NCBI GenBank assembly: GCA_011053055.1
Contig: DRHT01000018.1
Coordinates: 1 to 64,000 of the forward strand
DNA length: 64,000 nucleotides
DNA from: Halopseudomonas sabulinigri
GTDB lineage: Bacteria > Pseudomonadota > Gammaproteobacteria > Pseudomonadales > Pseudomonadaceae
Reading direction: 5' to 3'
In this document: positions 50,152 through 58,009 of the stretch, one piece after another
Numbering within the stretch: the stretch's first letter is position 1
Layout: each line of letters opens with the position of its first letter
Made by a program: the position numbers and the translations under genes
The notes under the pieces: generated by a model
The model's database searches: none
What the model was told of the DNA's origin: nothing
What the model saw: the letters and a program-made list of their open reading frames with translations, nothing else

Positions 50152-50973
50152 ATGCGTTTTCTGATCCTGTTGATCACTGCTTTGCTGGTTCGTTTCACCC
50201 CATTGCGACGGGGTATGCGGCCGGACTTAGCGGTTAGCTGGGCTAGCTATTGTGCTCGGCTGGCGGAGCGGCGACCCGGCTGGCGCGCGCTCGTGTGCTT
50301 GCTGCTGCCGTTGTTGCCACTCGAGCTTGCCTTCTGGATGCTTGCCGATGTCGCGTACGGTTTTTTTGTGCTGACACTCGGCGTACTGGTTTTGCTGTTC
50401 GGGCTAGGTGGCAATGAGCTGTTGCATGCTTTCGGTCGCCGTTTTGAGCAAGCCTGGGCGCGTGGCGATCAAGCCGCAGCGGCGTTGATCGCTGAAAATG
50501 ATCTTGGCTTACAGGCCAGTGATGATCAAACGTTGCTGATGCAAGTTCGCGGGCGTTTATTGCGAGAGGCGTTGTCGGGGTATTTTGTGCCGGTTCTCTG
50601 GTTTTTATTGCTGGGGCCCTTGGGCGCGCTGGGATACCGTCTACTAAGGTTGTTTGTAGACCGCTTGGCATCTGATGAGCAGAGCTACGCCGGGAGCTTG
50701 GTGCACGCCATGGAGTGGCTACCTGCTCGCTTGCTGGCTGCCAGTTTTGCTTTGGTTGGGCATTTTGACCAGGTGTTGGCTGCGCTGCGTGGGGTCTGGA
50801 GCGACTGGGATCAGTCGGTAGAGCCGTTACTGGTCAGGGCAGCGGATGCGGCTCTGACGGGTGAGGCTAGCGCCGAGAAAAATCAAACGATTTTGGCACC
50901 GACGCGAGCCCTATTGGTTCGAGCGATGCTTGCCTGGGCTGTACCCGTGGCATTGTTGGCATTACTCGGGTAG
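50152..50973 (+). CDS. ampE: AmpE inner-membrane protein (regulatory signalling modulator)
   Basis: 273-residue membrane protein with about four hydrophobic regions (MRFLILLITALLVRF; LVCLLLPLLPLELAFWMLA with FFVLTLGVLVLLFGLG; YFVPVLWFLLLGPLGALGYRLLRLF; MLAWAVPVALLALLG). The PVLWFLLLGPLGALGYRL block is the core of the AmpE/CobD-like fold. It is the standard partner of ampD; its biochemical role remains unclear in the family. Confidence 0.92.
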   Translation: MRFLILLITALLVRFTPLRRGMRPDLAVSWASYCARLAERRPGWRALVCLLLPLLPLELAFWMLADVAYGFFVLTLGVLVLLFGLGGNELLHAFGRRFEQAWARGDQAAAALIAENDLGLQASDDQTLLMQVRGRLLREALSGYFVPVLWFLLLGPLGALGYRLLRLFVDRLASDEQSYAGSLVHAMEWLPARLLAASFALVGHFDQVLAALRGVWSDWDQSVEPLLVRAADAALTGEASAEKNQTILAPTRALLVRAMLAWAVPVALLALLG

Positions 50974-50988
50974 ATTTCGCGCCAAGAG

Positions 50989-51015
50989 TAAAGTTGTCTC
51001 TGTACTGGCCGATAG
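50989..51015 (+). promoter_or_regulatory. Sigma-28 (FliA) promoter of the chemoreceptor gene
   Basis: TAAAGTTG (50989-50996), 11-base spacer, GCCGATAG (51008-51015). The FliA consensus is TAAAGTTT-N11-GCCGATAA, so 14 of 16 bases match and the spacing is exact. It lies 16 bases after the ampE stop and would give a leader of about 130 bases before the GTG at 51151. It ties this receptor to the flagellar late-gene regulon and implies a motile organism. Confidence 0.8.
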
Positions 51016-51150
51016 AGTCAGCATGAGACAAGGGAAGCAGGCGAGGTGTCGCCATCCCGAACGCGGCAGTATACAAAACAAAACAAGGGTCGTTGTATAG
51101 ATGACCTGATAGGCCCCGCCGCAGGCCAGTCTATTTAGGAGAGTAACTGG

Positions 51151-53169
51151 GTGAATAGTCTTCTTGCGCCTGCCATTGCCCTGATGAATCGCCTGAATTA
51201 CGGCATGAAGTTCTGCCTGATCAGTGTGCTTTTCTTTGTCCCCCTCGGTATTGTCAGCAGTATGGTAGTGCACCAGGCGTATGAGCGCGTCAAAGTTACG
51301 CGCCATGCCCAGGATAACTTGGCGCTGGTTCGCGCAAGCTCCGATATCGTGCGTGATGCTGAGCTGATTCGTGACATGGAGAACGTCAATTCGCTGTTGG
51401 GGCAGGGCCAGTTTGCCGCTGAATTAGAAAAGCGCGGTGCAGATTTGCGCAAATTGATCTTGGACAAGCTCCGCGCGCTGCCGCTGGACGGTGAGGATGC
51501 TGGCGCTAGTGATGTCGTAACCAAACGCGATGAAATGATTACCTTGTATGAAGGTTTCGCCAATGAGTCGGTTAGCGGCAAAAAAGTGTTGTCGGTTCAG
51601 GGGCTGGCAGATGCTACTACGCTGCTCAATTTCAGCGCTGCTTATACTGGCCTACCGCAGGATTTTGACCGCGATGTACGGCAACTTACTGAATTATTGA
51701 TTGACGCTACGCCGCAGGTGACCTCGGCGCTGGGCGAAGGCCGTGCGGTGGGCGCGTATTCGATGGGCCTTGGCTTTATCAATTCTGATGCCAGTCGCGC
51801 AATGGACGACTTGTTTGAATTGCTGCAAAAGTTGACTGCCAATTACCAGCAAGTGTTGCAGCAGACGCTTGCCGGGCAGGGCCTGCAGAGCATCAAGCCA
51901 GCGGCTGACGCGAGTATCGAAAGTCTGAGCATCGCGCAGAACATCTTCGATGAAGAAATCATTTTGGCCAATTCGCTGGAAGGCGAGTGGGATGATTATT
52001 TTGAACGTATCACCACCGAAATAGATAAAACTTACGCACTGGATACGGCGATCTTTGACGCGCTTCGCGCGCGCTTGAACACGCGTTTAGGAGAGAATCA
52101 GCGCTCTATGCTGGTGTTGATCGTTTCGCTCTCGCTGGTGGGGCTGTTGATCATCTATCTGTACGCCGGTTTCTATATGGCGACGCGGCGCACCTTGAAA
52201 CGTTTGTCCTCACAAATGGCTCAAGTAGCCGGTGGTGACATGACCGTTCAGGTGGTGGTAGATAGCCGAGATGAGCTTGGCGATCTGGCGGCTGATTTCA
52301 ACAATACCGTGCTTAAAGTGCGCGAGCTGATTCGTCAGGTCAGTGCTACCTCTGATCAAGTTCAGGAGCAGTCACGTCAGGTCGAAAGCATTGCGAGTGA
52401 AAGTAGCCAAGCCGCGACCTCACAGCGCAGCCAGATCGAGCAGGTGGCAACCGCGATGAATGAGATGGCGGCTACGTCGCAAGAGGTGGCACGTAGTGCC
52501 GCCTTGGCGGTGACCAACGCCGAAGAGGTTAATACTCAGACGCTGAGCGGTCGCAGGCTGGTCGAGTCTTCGGTGGACGGCATTGAGAAGCTGTCGGGCG
52601 AGATCGAAAACTCGGTTCGCGTGATCAATCAGTTGGCTGACGATAGCTCCTCCATTAGCCGCGTATTGGATGTTATTAAAGGGGTTGCCGAACAGACCAA
52701 CCTGCTGGCGCTGAACGCGGCCATCGAGGCTGCACGTGCGGGCGAGCAAGGAAGAGGCTTTGCCGTGGTGGCCGATGAAGTGCGCACGCTGGCCAGACGT
52801 ACGCAGCAGTCGACTGAAGAGATCGAGCAGATGATTGTGCGTCTGCAGGACGGGGTTGGCGCAGCAGTAAAAGCGATGGGCAGTAGCCACAGCATGACGG
52901 CTGAAACTGTAGATGCTTCACTCAGGGTGCAAGCCGGGCTAGACAGCATTCTCAAGTCGGTGACGCATATCGTCGATCAGAGCCAGCAAATTGCCGCTGC
53001 GGCAGAAGAGCAAACAGCGGTCAGCCATGATATTGATCAGAATATTGTTGAGATCAATCATGCGGGCGAGCGTACCGCCGAAGGCGCCCGCAAGGCAGAG
53101 GAATCCAGCGGCCGCATGGCGCAGCTGGTGCAGTCGCTGCAGAGCATCATTAGCGCGTTTAAAGTTTGA
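51151..53169 (+). CDS. Methyl-accepting chemotaxis protein
   Basis: 672-residue transmembrane chemoreceptor, GTG start after AGGAGAG. A first membrane helix ([20 protein letters not shown]), a large periplasmic sensor of about 280 residues (helical, possibly NIT- or four-helix-like), a second helix ([25 protein letters not shown]), a HAMP domain ([20 protein letters not shown]), and a cytoplasmic hairpin with the tip ANLL-like motif [32 protein letters not shown]. The C-terminus ends ISAFKV, without a CheR-tethering pentapeptide. Ligand unknown. It follows ampE under its own FliA promoter. Confidence 0.93.
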   Translation: MNSLLAPAIALMNRLNYGMKFCLISVLFFVPLGIVSSMVVHQAYERVKVTRHAQDNLALVRASSDIVRDAELIRDMENVNSLLGQGQFAAELEKRGADLRKLILDKLRALPLDGEDAGASDVVTKRDEMITLYEGFANESVSGKKVLSVQGLADATTLLNFSAAYTGLPQDFDRDVRQLTELLIDATPQVTSALGEGRAVGAYSMGLGFINSDASRAMDDLFELLQKLTANYQQVLQQTLAGQGLQSIKPAADASIESLSIAQNIFDEEIILANSLEGEWDDYFERITTEIDKTYALDTAIFDALRARLNTRLGENQRSMLVLIVSLSLVGLLIIYLYAGFYMATRRTLKRLSSQMAQVAGGDMTVQVVVDSRDELGDLAADFNNTVLKVRELIRQVSATSDQVQEQSRQVESIASESSQAATSQRSQIEQVATAMNEMAATSQEVARSAALAVTNAEEVNTQTLSGRRLVESSVDGIEKLSGEIENSVRVINQLADDSSSISRVLDVIKGVAEQTNLLALNAAIEAARAGEQGRGFAVVADEVRTLARRTQQSTEEIEQMIVRLQDGVGAAVKAMGSSHSMTAETVDASLRVQAGLDSILKSVTHIVDQSQQIAAAAEEQTAVSHDIDQNIVEINHAGERTAEGARKAEESSGRMAQLVQSLQSIISAFKV

Positions 53170-53187
53170 TTTAGTAGGCGCCTGAAC

Positions 53188-53754
53188 TCAGGCCGAAGGC
53201 TTGGGTTTGGGCGCCCAGAGTACTTCAGGCGTTTCCTCCAGGCGGGCGATCGTGCGCGCCATCACAAACAGCAGATCAGATAACCGGTTCAGGTAGATCA
53301 ATGCCTGCTGGTTGACGTCATCCTGCTGCGCAAGACTCAGGTATTGACGCTCAGCACGCCGGCAGACGCTGCGGGCCAGATGGGCTTGGGCTATCGCGCG
53401 CGAGCCACCGGGCAAAATGAAATTTTTCAACGGCTGCAGGTGTTCATTCAACTGGTCAATTTGTTGCTCCAGCAGTGTGACATCGGTGGCGTCGATAATG
53501 TCGTAGCCAGGCACGGCCAGCTCCCCACCTAGATCGAACAGCCTGTGCTGAATGGGCGTTAGCATTGTCAGCAGAGAATGTAGGCGGCAATCGGTCAGCT
53601 CGGTGATCATTAGCCCCACGTGGCAGTTGAGTTCATCCACTTCGCCCATTGCCGCGACCCGTGGGTGGTTTTTGGCGATGCGCTCTCCACTGGCCAGGCC
53701 GGTGTCACCCTTATCGCCGGTGCGTGTGTAGAGTTTGCTCAAGCGATAGCCCAT
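53188..53754 (-). CDS. PduO-type cob(I)alamin adenosyltransferase
   Basis: Transfers the adenosyl group of ATP to cob(I)alamin, forming coenzyme B12. The product has 188 residues with LYTRTGDKGDTGLASGERIAK (ATP binding), GEVDELNCHVGL and the C-terminal SRAIAQAHLARSVCRRAERQYL, all typical of the PduO/MMAB family. No cobalamin riboswitch is visible in the 72 bases between it and panE. It converges on the chemoreceptor gene. Confidence 0.94.
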   Translation of the reverse strand: MGYRLSKLYTRTGDKGDTGLASGERIAKNHPRVAAMGEVDELNCHVGLMITELTDCRLHSLLTMLTPIQHRLFDLGGELAVPGYDIIDATDVTLLEQQIDQLNEHLQPLKNFILPGGSRAIAQAHLARSVCRRAERQYLSLAQQDDVNQQALIYLNRLSDLLFVMARTIARLEETPEVLWAPKPKPSA

Positions 53755-53826
53755 GGTCGATTGCTCTCTGGTGTTGAAAATGTGGGTTATTGAAACGTCG
53801 GGCTAGCCTAGCGGCAAATGCAGTGG

Positions 53827-54741
53827 TCAGTCCACGGGTAGGTCTAGTTCAGCCAAGCGTCGCTGTGTGGCATACAGCAGGCGGTTCAATGCTGGGGTGG
53901 GGATGCGCTCGTGCTGCGCCAGTCGACAAGCGTACCCGAGAATATAGTCCAGTTCGGTACGGCGTTTAGCATGCATATCCTGGCGCATGGACGAGCTGTT
54001 GTTGGCGGTGCGCCGGATAACCTCATAAATTTGCGTGGGGAGGTCGTCGAGGTGTGGAACGGCCTGGCTAGTCAGTAACGCTTGCAGCTCAGCAATGCAT
54101 TCATCCAGCCAGCTACCGGCGACATTGGGTACCTCGCCATTAACGCAGTCAAACAGCAGCGTGAAAGGGTTAATCGCGCAGTTGACGGCCAGTTTGCGCC
54201 AGAGCACCGCAACGATGTTGTCATCCCACTGCCATTGCACGGCGTTGCTATCGAGTTGTTTCAACCACTCGGGCGCACGCTGGTTTAGTGGGTCGCCGAT
54301 CAGTGTTGTGCCTTGACCTGCCCATATCACGTGTCGCGGTGCGGGTTGCCAAGCGCCATCGGTCACGCTGGCATAGAGCACGCGCTGTTCAGTAAAAGCA
54401 TGGCTCACCTGTTGTTGTGCACCGAGACCGTTCTGCAACAGCAGTATCTGGCTGAGCGTACTCAGGCGATGACGAACCGACTCCACAGCGGCGAGCGTAG
54501 AGTGGGCTTTGGTGGCAACTATCAGTGTTTGAATGGGGGTGTCGGACGTTGTAGCTACTTCTACGTTGGCCCGCTGCTGACTTTGGTGGCCTTGTTGCTC
54601 GAATATCAGCTTATTATCCGCAGTGCGCCAAGCCTCTAGGGTGGCTTGGTTGCGCACCAGCAAGCTGCAGGGTTGTCCTGCTTGTTGCAGGCGTGCGAGC
54701 CATAACAACCCCAGACTACCAGCCCCTAGAACATGCATCAT
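53827..54741 (-). CDS. panE: 2-dehydropantoate 2-reductase
   Basis: NADPH-dependent ketopantoate reductase of pantothenate and CoA synthesis. The product has 304 residues with the nucleotide-binding GAGSLG at 6-11, VATKAH, LLQNGLG, the catalytic Lys region WRKLAVNCAINPFTLLFDCVNGE and the C-terminal SSMRQDMHAKRRTELDYILGY. It starts eight bases from the stop of the upstream response regulator gene and is likely co-transcribed with it, the arrangement I recall from Pseudomonas. Confidence 0.93.
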   Translation of the reverse strand: MMHVLGAGSLGLLWLARLQQAGQPCSLLVRNQATLEAWRTADNKLIFEQQGHQSQQRANVEVATTSDTPIQTLIVATKAHSTLAAVESVRHRLSTLSQILLLQNGLGAQQQVSHAFTEQRVLYASVTDGAWQPAPRHVIWAGQGTTLIGDPLNQRAPEWLKQLDSNAVQWQWDDNIVAVLWRKLAVNCAINPFTLLFDCVNGEVPNVAGSWLDECIAELQALLTSQAVPHLDDLPTQIYEVIRRTANNSSSMRQDMHAKRRTELDYILGYACRLAQHERIPTPALNRLLYATQRRLAELDLPVD

Positions 54742-54749
54742 TGCGCGCG

Positions 54750-55706
54750 TTATTTGCTGCGGGCTTCGGTGATCAAGTTGGTCTCATAGGCTTCGTTCAG
54801 GTGCTCTTCGACCAGCTGCAACAGTGCTTCAGGGGTGGGTAACTCTTGCTTGTTGGTGACGGTGCTTAATGCCATGCCAGCTCGAATTGATAGGTAGCCT
54901 TCAGTGGTTTTGAAGGCTTTTAGGTTCAAGCCATCGTGCAATCGACGGAAGCTGTTGGGTTTGCAGTCATCGGCATCGTCTGCCAAAGTTACTATGGCGA
55001 ACGCGTTGCTACCCACCCGCGCGATAACATCGGTAGGCCGTACCAGCTGCTGTAGCCGGCGTGCGGTGCCGCGTAGCACTTCCTGCTGGACCGGCTCACC
55101 GAAACGCTCGCCCAGCGAGGCCAGGTTCTGTACGCCGAGGACCACTACGCAGCAGGCACCGCCGCGGGAGTCAACATTGCGCAACGCGTCGTTAAGGCGT
55201 TGCAACAGATAGCGGCGATTGCCGATAGCGGTGAGGCTGTCGACCATGTTGTGTTCTTCAAGCTGAGCATTGTTATTGGCTAGCAGATGGTTTTCATCGA
55301 GCAGGCGGTTGATCAGTTGAGAGGTGCGGTCCGCAGCAAAAATGCGTGGCAGAAGTTGCTCATTCATCGAGGATTTGCTGATGAAGTCGTCGACGCCACG
55401 GTCAAAGGCCTCACCGAGCACGTTGTCACCCTCGCGGGCGGTCAGTAGTACCACGTAGGTATAGTGATCATCTTGCTCGTCAACTTGCCTGATGCGGGTC
55501 GTTAGCTCTAGCCCGTCCATCTCGGGCATTAGCCAATCCGCCACCATGACACTGGATGGGCGCTGCTCGTGCATGCGCAGGGCGTCCATTGCAGAGCTGG
55601 CGAAACGGATGTCGTTGTAACCTGCTTGACTCAGCGTGTGACCGATAACGGCGCTGCTGAACTTCGTATCGTCAACCACCATAATGCTGAGTTGGGGGTT
55701 AGGCAT
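54750..55706 (-). CDS. Response regulator with degenerate GGDEF domain (probable c-di-GMP receptor)
   Basis: 318 residues. The N-terminal REC domain (MVVDDTKFSSAVIGHTL) has the phosphoacceptor Asp57 in VMVADWLMPEMDGLE and the conserved Lys111 in FISKSS. The C-terminal domain is GGDEF-like (DSLTAIGNRRYLLQRL), but the active-site motif reads GSNAF at 232-236, so cyclase activity should be lost. Five residues upstream the I-site is intact as RPTD (223-226), which suggests c-di-GMP binding and an effector role. It is divergent from yajQ and upstream of panE. Confidence 0.88.
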   Translation of the reverse strand: MPNPQLSIMVVDDTKFSSAVIGHTLSQAGYNDIRFASSAMDALRMHEQRPSSVMVADWLMPEMDGLELTTRIRQVDEQDDHYTYVVLLTAREGDNVLGEAFDRGVDDFISKSSMNEQLLPRIFAADRTSQLINRLLDENHLLANNNAQLEEHNMVDSLTAIGNRRYLLQRLNDALRNVDSRGGACCVVVLGVQNLASLGERFGEPVQQEVLRGTARRLQQLVRPTDVIARVGSNAFAIVTLADDADDCKPNSFRRLHDGLNLKAFKTTEGYLSIRAGMALSTVTNKQELPTPEALLQLVEEHLNEAYETNLITEARSK

Positions 55707-55735
55707 GAAGGTGCTCCCTGCTGATCGTTGGCTAA

Positions 55736-55764
55736 CTGCCGTTATAATGCCACGAGGTTATACT
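55736..55764 (+). promoter_or_regulatory. Candidate promoter for yajQ
   Basis: CTGCCG (55736-55741), 17 bases, TATACT (55759-55764). A second -10-like TATAAT lies at 55743-55748 but has no convincing -35. Either would give a leader of about 45-65 bases before the yajQ ATG. Weak call. Confidence 0.3.
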
Positions 55765-55816
55765 GTTGTTTTGTAATGAACATCATAATTTTTACGTTTT
55801 GCATGGGGTTATGCCA

Positions 55817-56302
55817 ATGCCATCTTTTGACGTCGTATCTGAACTCGACAAACATGAAGTAACTAACGCGGTTGATAACGCTATGAAAGAACTCGAGCGG
55901 CGTTACGATTTGCGCGGCAAGGGTAAGTTTGAATTCAATCAGAAAGACTTAAAAATAACCCTAACCGGTGATGCTGAATTCCAGCTTGAGCAGATGCTGG
56001 AGATTCTTAAATTGAGCCTGGTAAAACGCAAGATTGATATCCAATGCCTAGAGGTGAAGGACTCATTAGCCTCAGGCAAACAGGTCAAGCAGGATGTGAT
56101 CTTGCGTGAGGGGATTGATAAGGAACTGGCGAGAAAAATTGTTGCCTTGATTAAGGATGCAAAACTCAAGGTGCAGGCTGCTATCCAGGGTGAGCAGGTG
56201 CGGGTGACTGGCAAGAAACGAGATGATTTGCAGGAGGCTATGGCTCTGCTGCGCGGCAGTGAGATGGATATGCCGCTACAATTCAACAATTTCCGAGACT
56301 GA
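55817..56302 (+). CDS. yajQ: YajQ family nucleotide-binding protein
   Basis: 161 residues from the ATG at 55817, beginning [20 protein letters not shown], the universal family start; the open frame to 55766 is not part of it. The body is two ferredoxin-like repeats ([45 protein letters not shown]). Family members bind nucleic acid or GTP, and a Xanthomonas homologue has been reported to bind c-di-GMP. It is adjacent to, and divergent from, the degenerate GGDEF regulator, and 23 bases before mscS. Confidence 0.96.
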   Translation: MPSFDVVSELDKHEVTNAVDNAMKELERRYDLRGKGKFEFNQKDLKITLTGDAEFQLEQMLEILKLSLVKRKIDIQCLEVKDSLASGKQVKQDVILREGIDKELARKIVALIKDAKLKVQAAIQGEQVRVTGKKRDDLQEAMALLRGSEMDMPLQFNNFRD

Positions 56303-56325
56303 TTTAAAACCAAGTGGGGGTTACG

Positions 56326-57177
56326 ATGGATGAATTAATGGCAAAAATGGAAGGGCTGGAAGAGGCCTGGTTGCCGCTGGTAATTGAATATGGCAGTCAG
56401 TTGCTGCTTGCTTTGGTGACGCTGGCCGTTGGTTGGTGGATTGTCGGCCGGGTGGTTGCGACGCTGGACAAAGTGATGACGCGACGTCAGGTCGAGCCGA
56501 CGTTGCATGGCTTTGTCAGTACCTTGGTTAGCATCGCGCTGAAAGTGCTGTTGCTGATCAGTGTTGCCGGCATGATAGGCATTGAAACTACCTCCTTTAT
56601 TGCTGTTCTAGGTGCCGCTGGTCTGGCTGTTGGTCTGGCGCTGCAGGGTAGCCTCGCGAATTTTGCCGGTGGCACGCTCATTCTGTTTTTGCGTCCATTC
56701 CGAGCTGGTGAGTACATCGAGGCGCAGGGCGTTTCCGGTACAGTCGATAGCATTCAGATCTTCAATACCATTTTGAAAACCCCCGACAACAAAACCGTGA
56801 TCGTACCCAACGGCAGTCTGTCTAATGGCAATATCGTTAACTATTCCCGCCAGGCTACACGGCGCGTCGATGTGAATATTGGTATCGACTATGGCGATAG
56901 CGTGAAACAAGCACGTTCTATTCTGCTTGGGTTGGCCGAGGCCGACAGCCGTGTTTTCAAGGATCCGGCTGCAGTGGTATGGCTTGCCTCGCTGGGCGAT
57001 AACTCGGTAAACCTCTCTTTGCGTATGTGGGCCAAGACCGAAGACTTTTGGGGTGTGTTTTGGGATATCCAGGAACAGGCCAAAGAAGCATTCGATGAAC
57101 AGGGCATTTCCATTCCGTTTCCGCAACGCACTGTCCATGTGGTTACTCAACCGAGTGTTGAGTCTGCCTCGGAGTAG
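56326..57177 (+). CDS. mscS: Small-conductance mechanosensitive channel MscS
   Basis: Inner-membrane channel that opens on hypo-osmotic shock. The ATG at 56326 gives 283 residues; a GTG at 56314 is an alternative. Three membrane helices, with pore helix TM3 rich in Gly and Ala (GAAGLAVGLALQGSLANFAGG), then the beta domain FRAGEYIEAQGVSGTVDSIQIFNT, IVPNGSLSNGNIVNYS and the C-terminal alpha/beta domain ending in FPQRTVHV. A strong terminator follows. Confidence 0.94.
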   Translation: MDELMAKMEGLEEAWLPLVIEYGSQLLLALVTLAVGWWIVGRVVATLDKVMTRRQVEPTLHGFVSTLVSIALKVLLLISVAGMIGIETTSFIAVLGAAGLAVGLALQGSLANFAGGTLILFLRPFRAGEYIEAQGVSGTVDSIQIFNTILKTPDNKTVIVPNGSLSNGNIVNYSRQATRRVDVNIGIDYGDSVKQARSILLGLAEADSRVFKDPAAVVWLASLGDNSVNLSLRMWAKTEDFWGVFWDIQEQAKEAFDEQGISIPFPQRTVHVVTQPSVESASE

Positions 57178-57194
57178 TCTGCAAGGCGATTAAG

Positions 57195-57220
57195 AAAACC
57201 CGGCAAATGCCGGGTTTTTT
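57195..57220 (+). terminator. Intrinsic terminator after mscS
   Basis: AAAACCCGGC (57195-57204), loop AAAT, GCCGGGTTTT (57209-57218) with the T run continuing to 57220. A perfect 10-bp stem with six Ts. Confidence 0.92.
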
Positions 57221-57309
57221 GTTTTCTGTTAGCCCGAAAGAACAACGGTGCGTCGCCGCCGCGAATGTGTCGACCCTGTCGCAGTTATTGAACGCGACCG
57301 CGAAAATGG

Positions 57310-57336
57310 GAACATCCTAAAATGTTTTTTGTCCAA
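57310..57336 (+). promoter_or_regulatory. Possible sigma-E/AlgU promoter for the small outer-membrane protein
   Basis: GAACAT (57310-57315), 16 bases, TCCAA (57332-57336), compared with the Pseudomonas AlgU pattern GAACTT-N16/17-TC-rich -10. One mismatch in the -35. It lies about 60 bases before the ATG at 57398. Outer-membrane proteins are frequent targets of this regulon, so the context fits. Confidence 0.4.
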
Positions 57337-57397
57337 TCACTTGGGTAACGTGCACTTGTGCGCGTTTCTTAAACAATTACGTGAGAAGGTGAACGTT

Positions 57398-57913
57398 ATG
57401 AAACATGTCTTGAGAACCTCCTTGATCGTTGCTGCACTGATGCCCGGTTTGGGTTTTGCGGCCCCGTCCGCAGGTGACAACGAGATCACCTTGAGCGGCG
57501 CGGGCTCGAGTGACAAGGATTTTGACAGCAATGGTTTCTCATTCCAGGGTAGCTGGGGTCAGTACCTGAGTGAGTCCTCTTTGTGGGGGATTCGTCAGAG
57601 TGTCGGGATTTCCGACTCTGAAGGTGAGAGCACCGACTTCACTGGCTCCACTCGCGCATTCTACGACTACCATTTTGGTAGTGGTAAAGCGAAACCCTTC
57701 ATTGGTGCCAGCATTGGTGGCATCTACGGTGATGGTGTGGACGACAGCTTCACAGCTGGTCCAGAGTTGGGTCTGAAGTATTGGGTCAAGGATGACGTGT
57801 TTATTACTGGCATGATGGAGTACCAGTTCCTGTTTAAGAATAGCGACGGCGCCAGCGACAACTACGACGACGGCGCGATCTTCTACAGCGTGGGTGTCGG
57901 TTTCAACTACTAA
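57398..57913 (+). CDS. Small outer-membrane beta-barrel protein
   Basis: 171 residues from the ATG at 57398; upstream in-frame codons lack a Shine-Dalgarno and precede the signal peptide. Signal peptide MKHVLRTSLIVAALMPGLGFA, then alternating strands with aromatic ends (FSFQGSWGQYLSESSLWGIR, FYDYHFGSGKAKPFIGASIGG) and a C-terminal strand ending FYSVGVGFNY. The layout is that of an eight-stranded OmpX/OmpA-like barrel. I do not recognise a named family. It is monocistronic, between two terminators. Confidence 0.8.
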   Translation: MKHVLRTSLIVAALMPGLGFAAPSAGDNEITLSGAGSSDKDFDSNGFSFQGSWGQYLSESSLWGIRQSVGISDSEGESTDFTGSTRAFYDYHFGSGKAKPFIGASIGGIYGDGVDDSFTAGPELGLKYWVKDDVFITGMMEYQFLFKNSDGASDNYDDGAIFYSVGVGFNY

Positions 57914-57923
57914 GCCCAGTAGC

Positions 57924-57953
57924 ACGGCGTCCTCGCGGGCGCCGTCTGTTTTT
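57924..57953 (+). terminator. Terminator after the outer-membrane protein gene
   Basis: ACGGCG (57924-57929), loop TCCTCGCGGG, CGCCGT (57940-57945), then CTG and five Ts (57949-57953). The stem is short but GC rich. Confidence 0.65.
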
Positions 57954-58009
57954 CTGCTGTTTGTCCTCTCCCTTGTGTGCTTCCTTACGCTATCAGCCAT
58001 TAACCCGCA

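Noticed and set aside
53755-53826. Cobalamin riboswitch near the PduO-type adenosyltransferase gene
   Set aside because: The spacer is only 72 bases, too short for the aptamer, and no B12-box-like sequence is visible.
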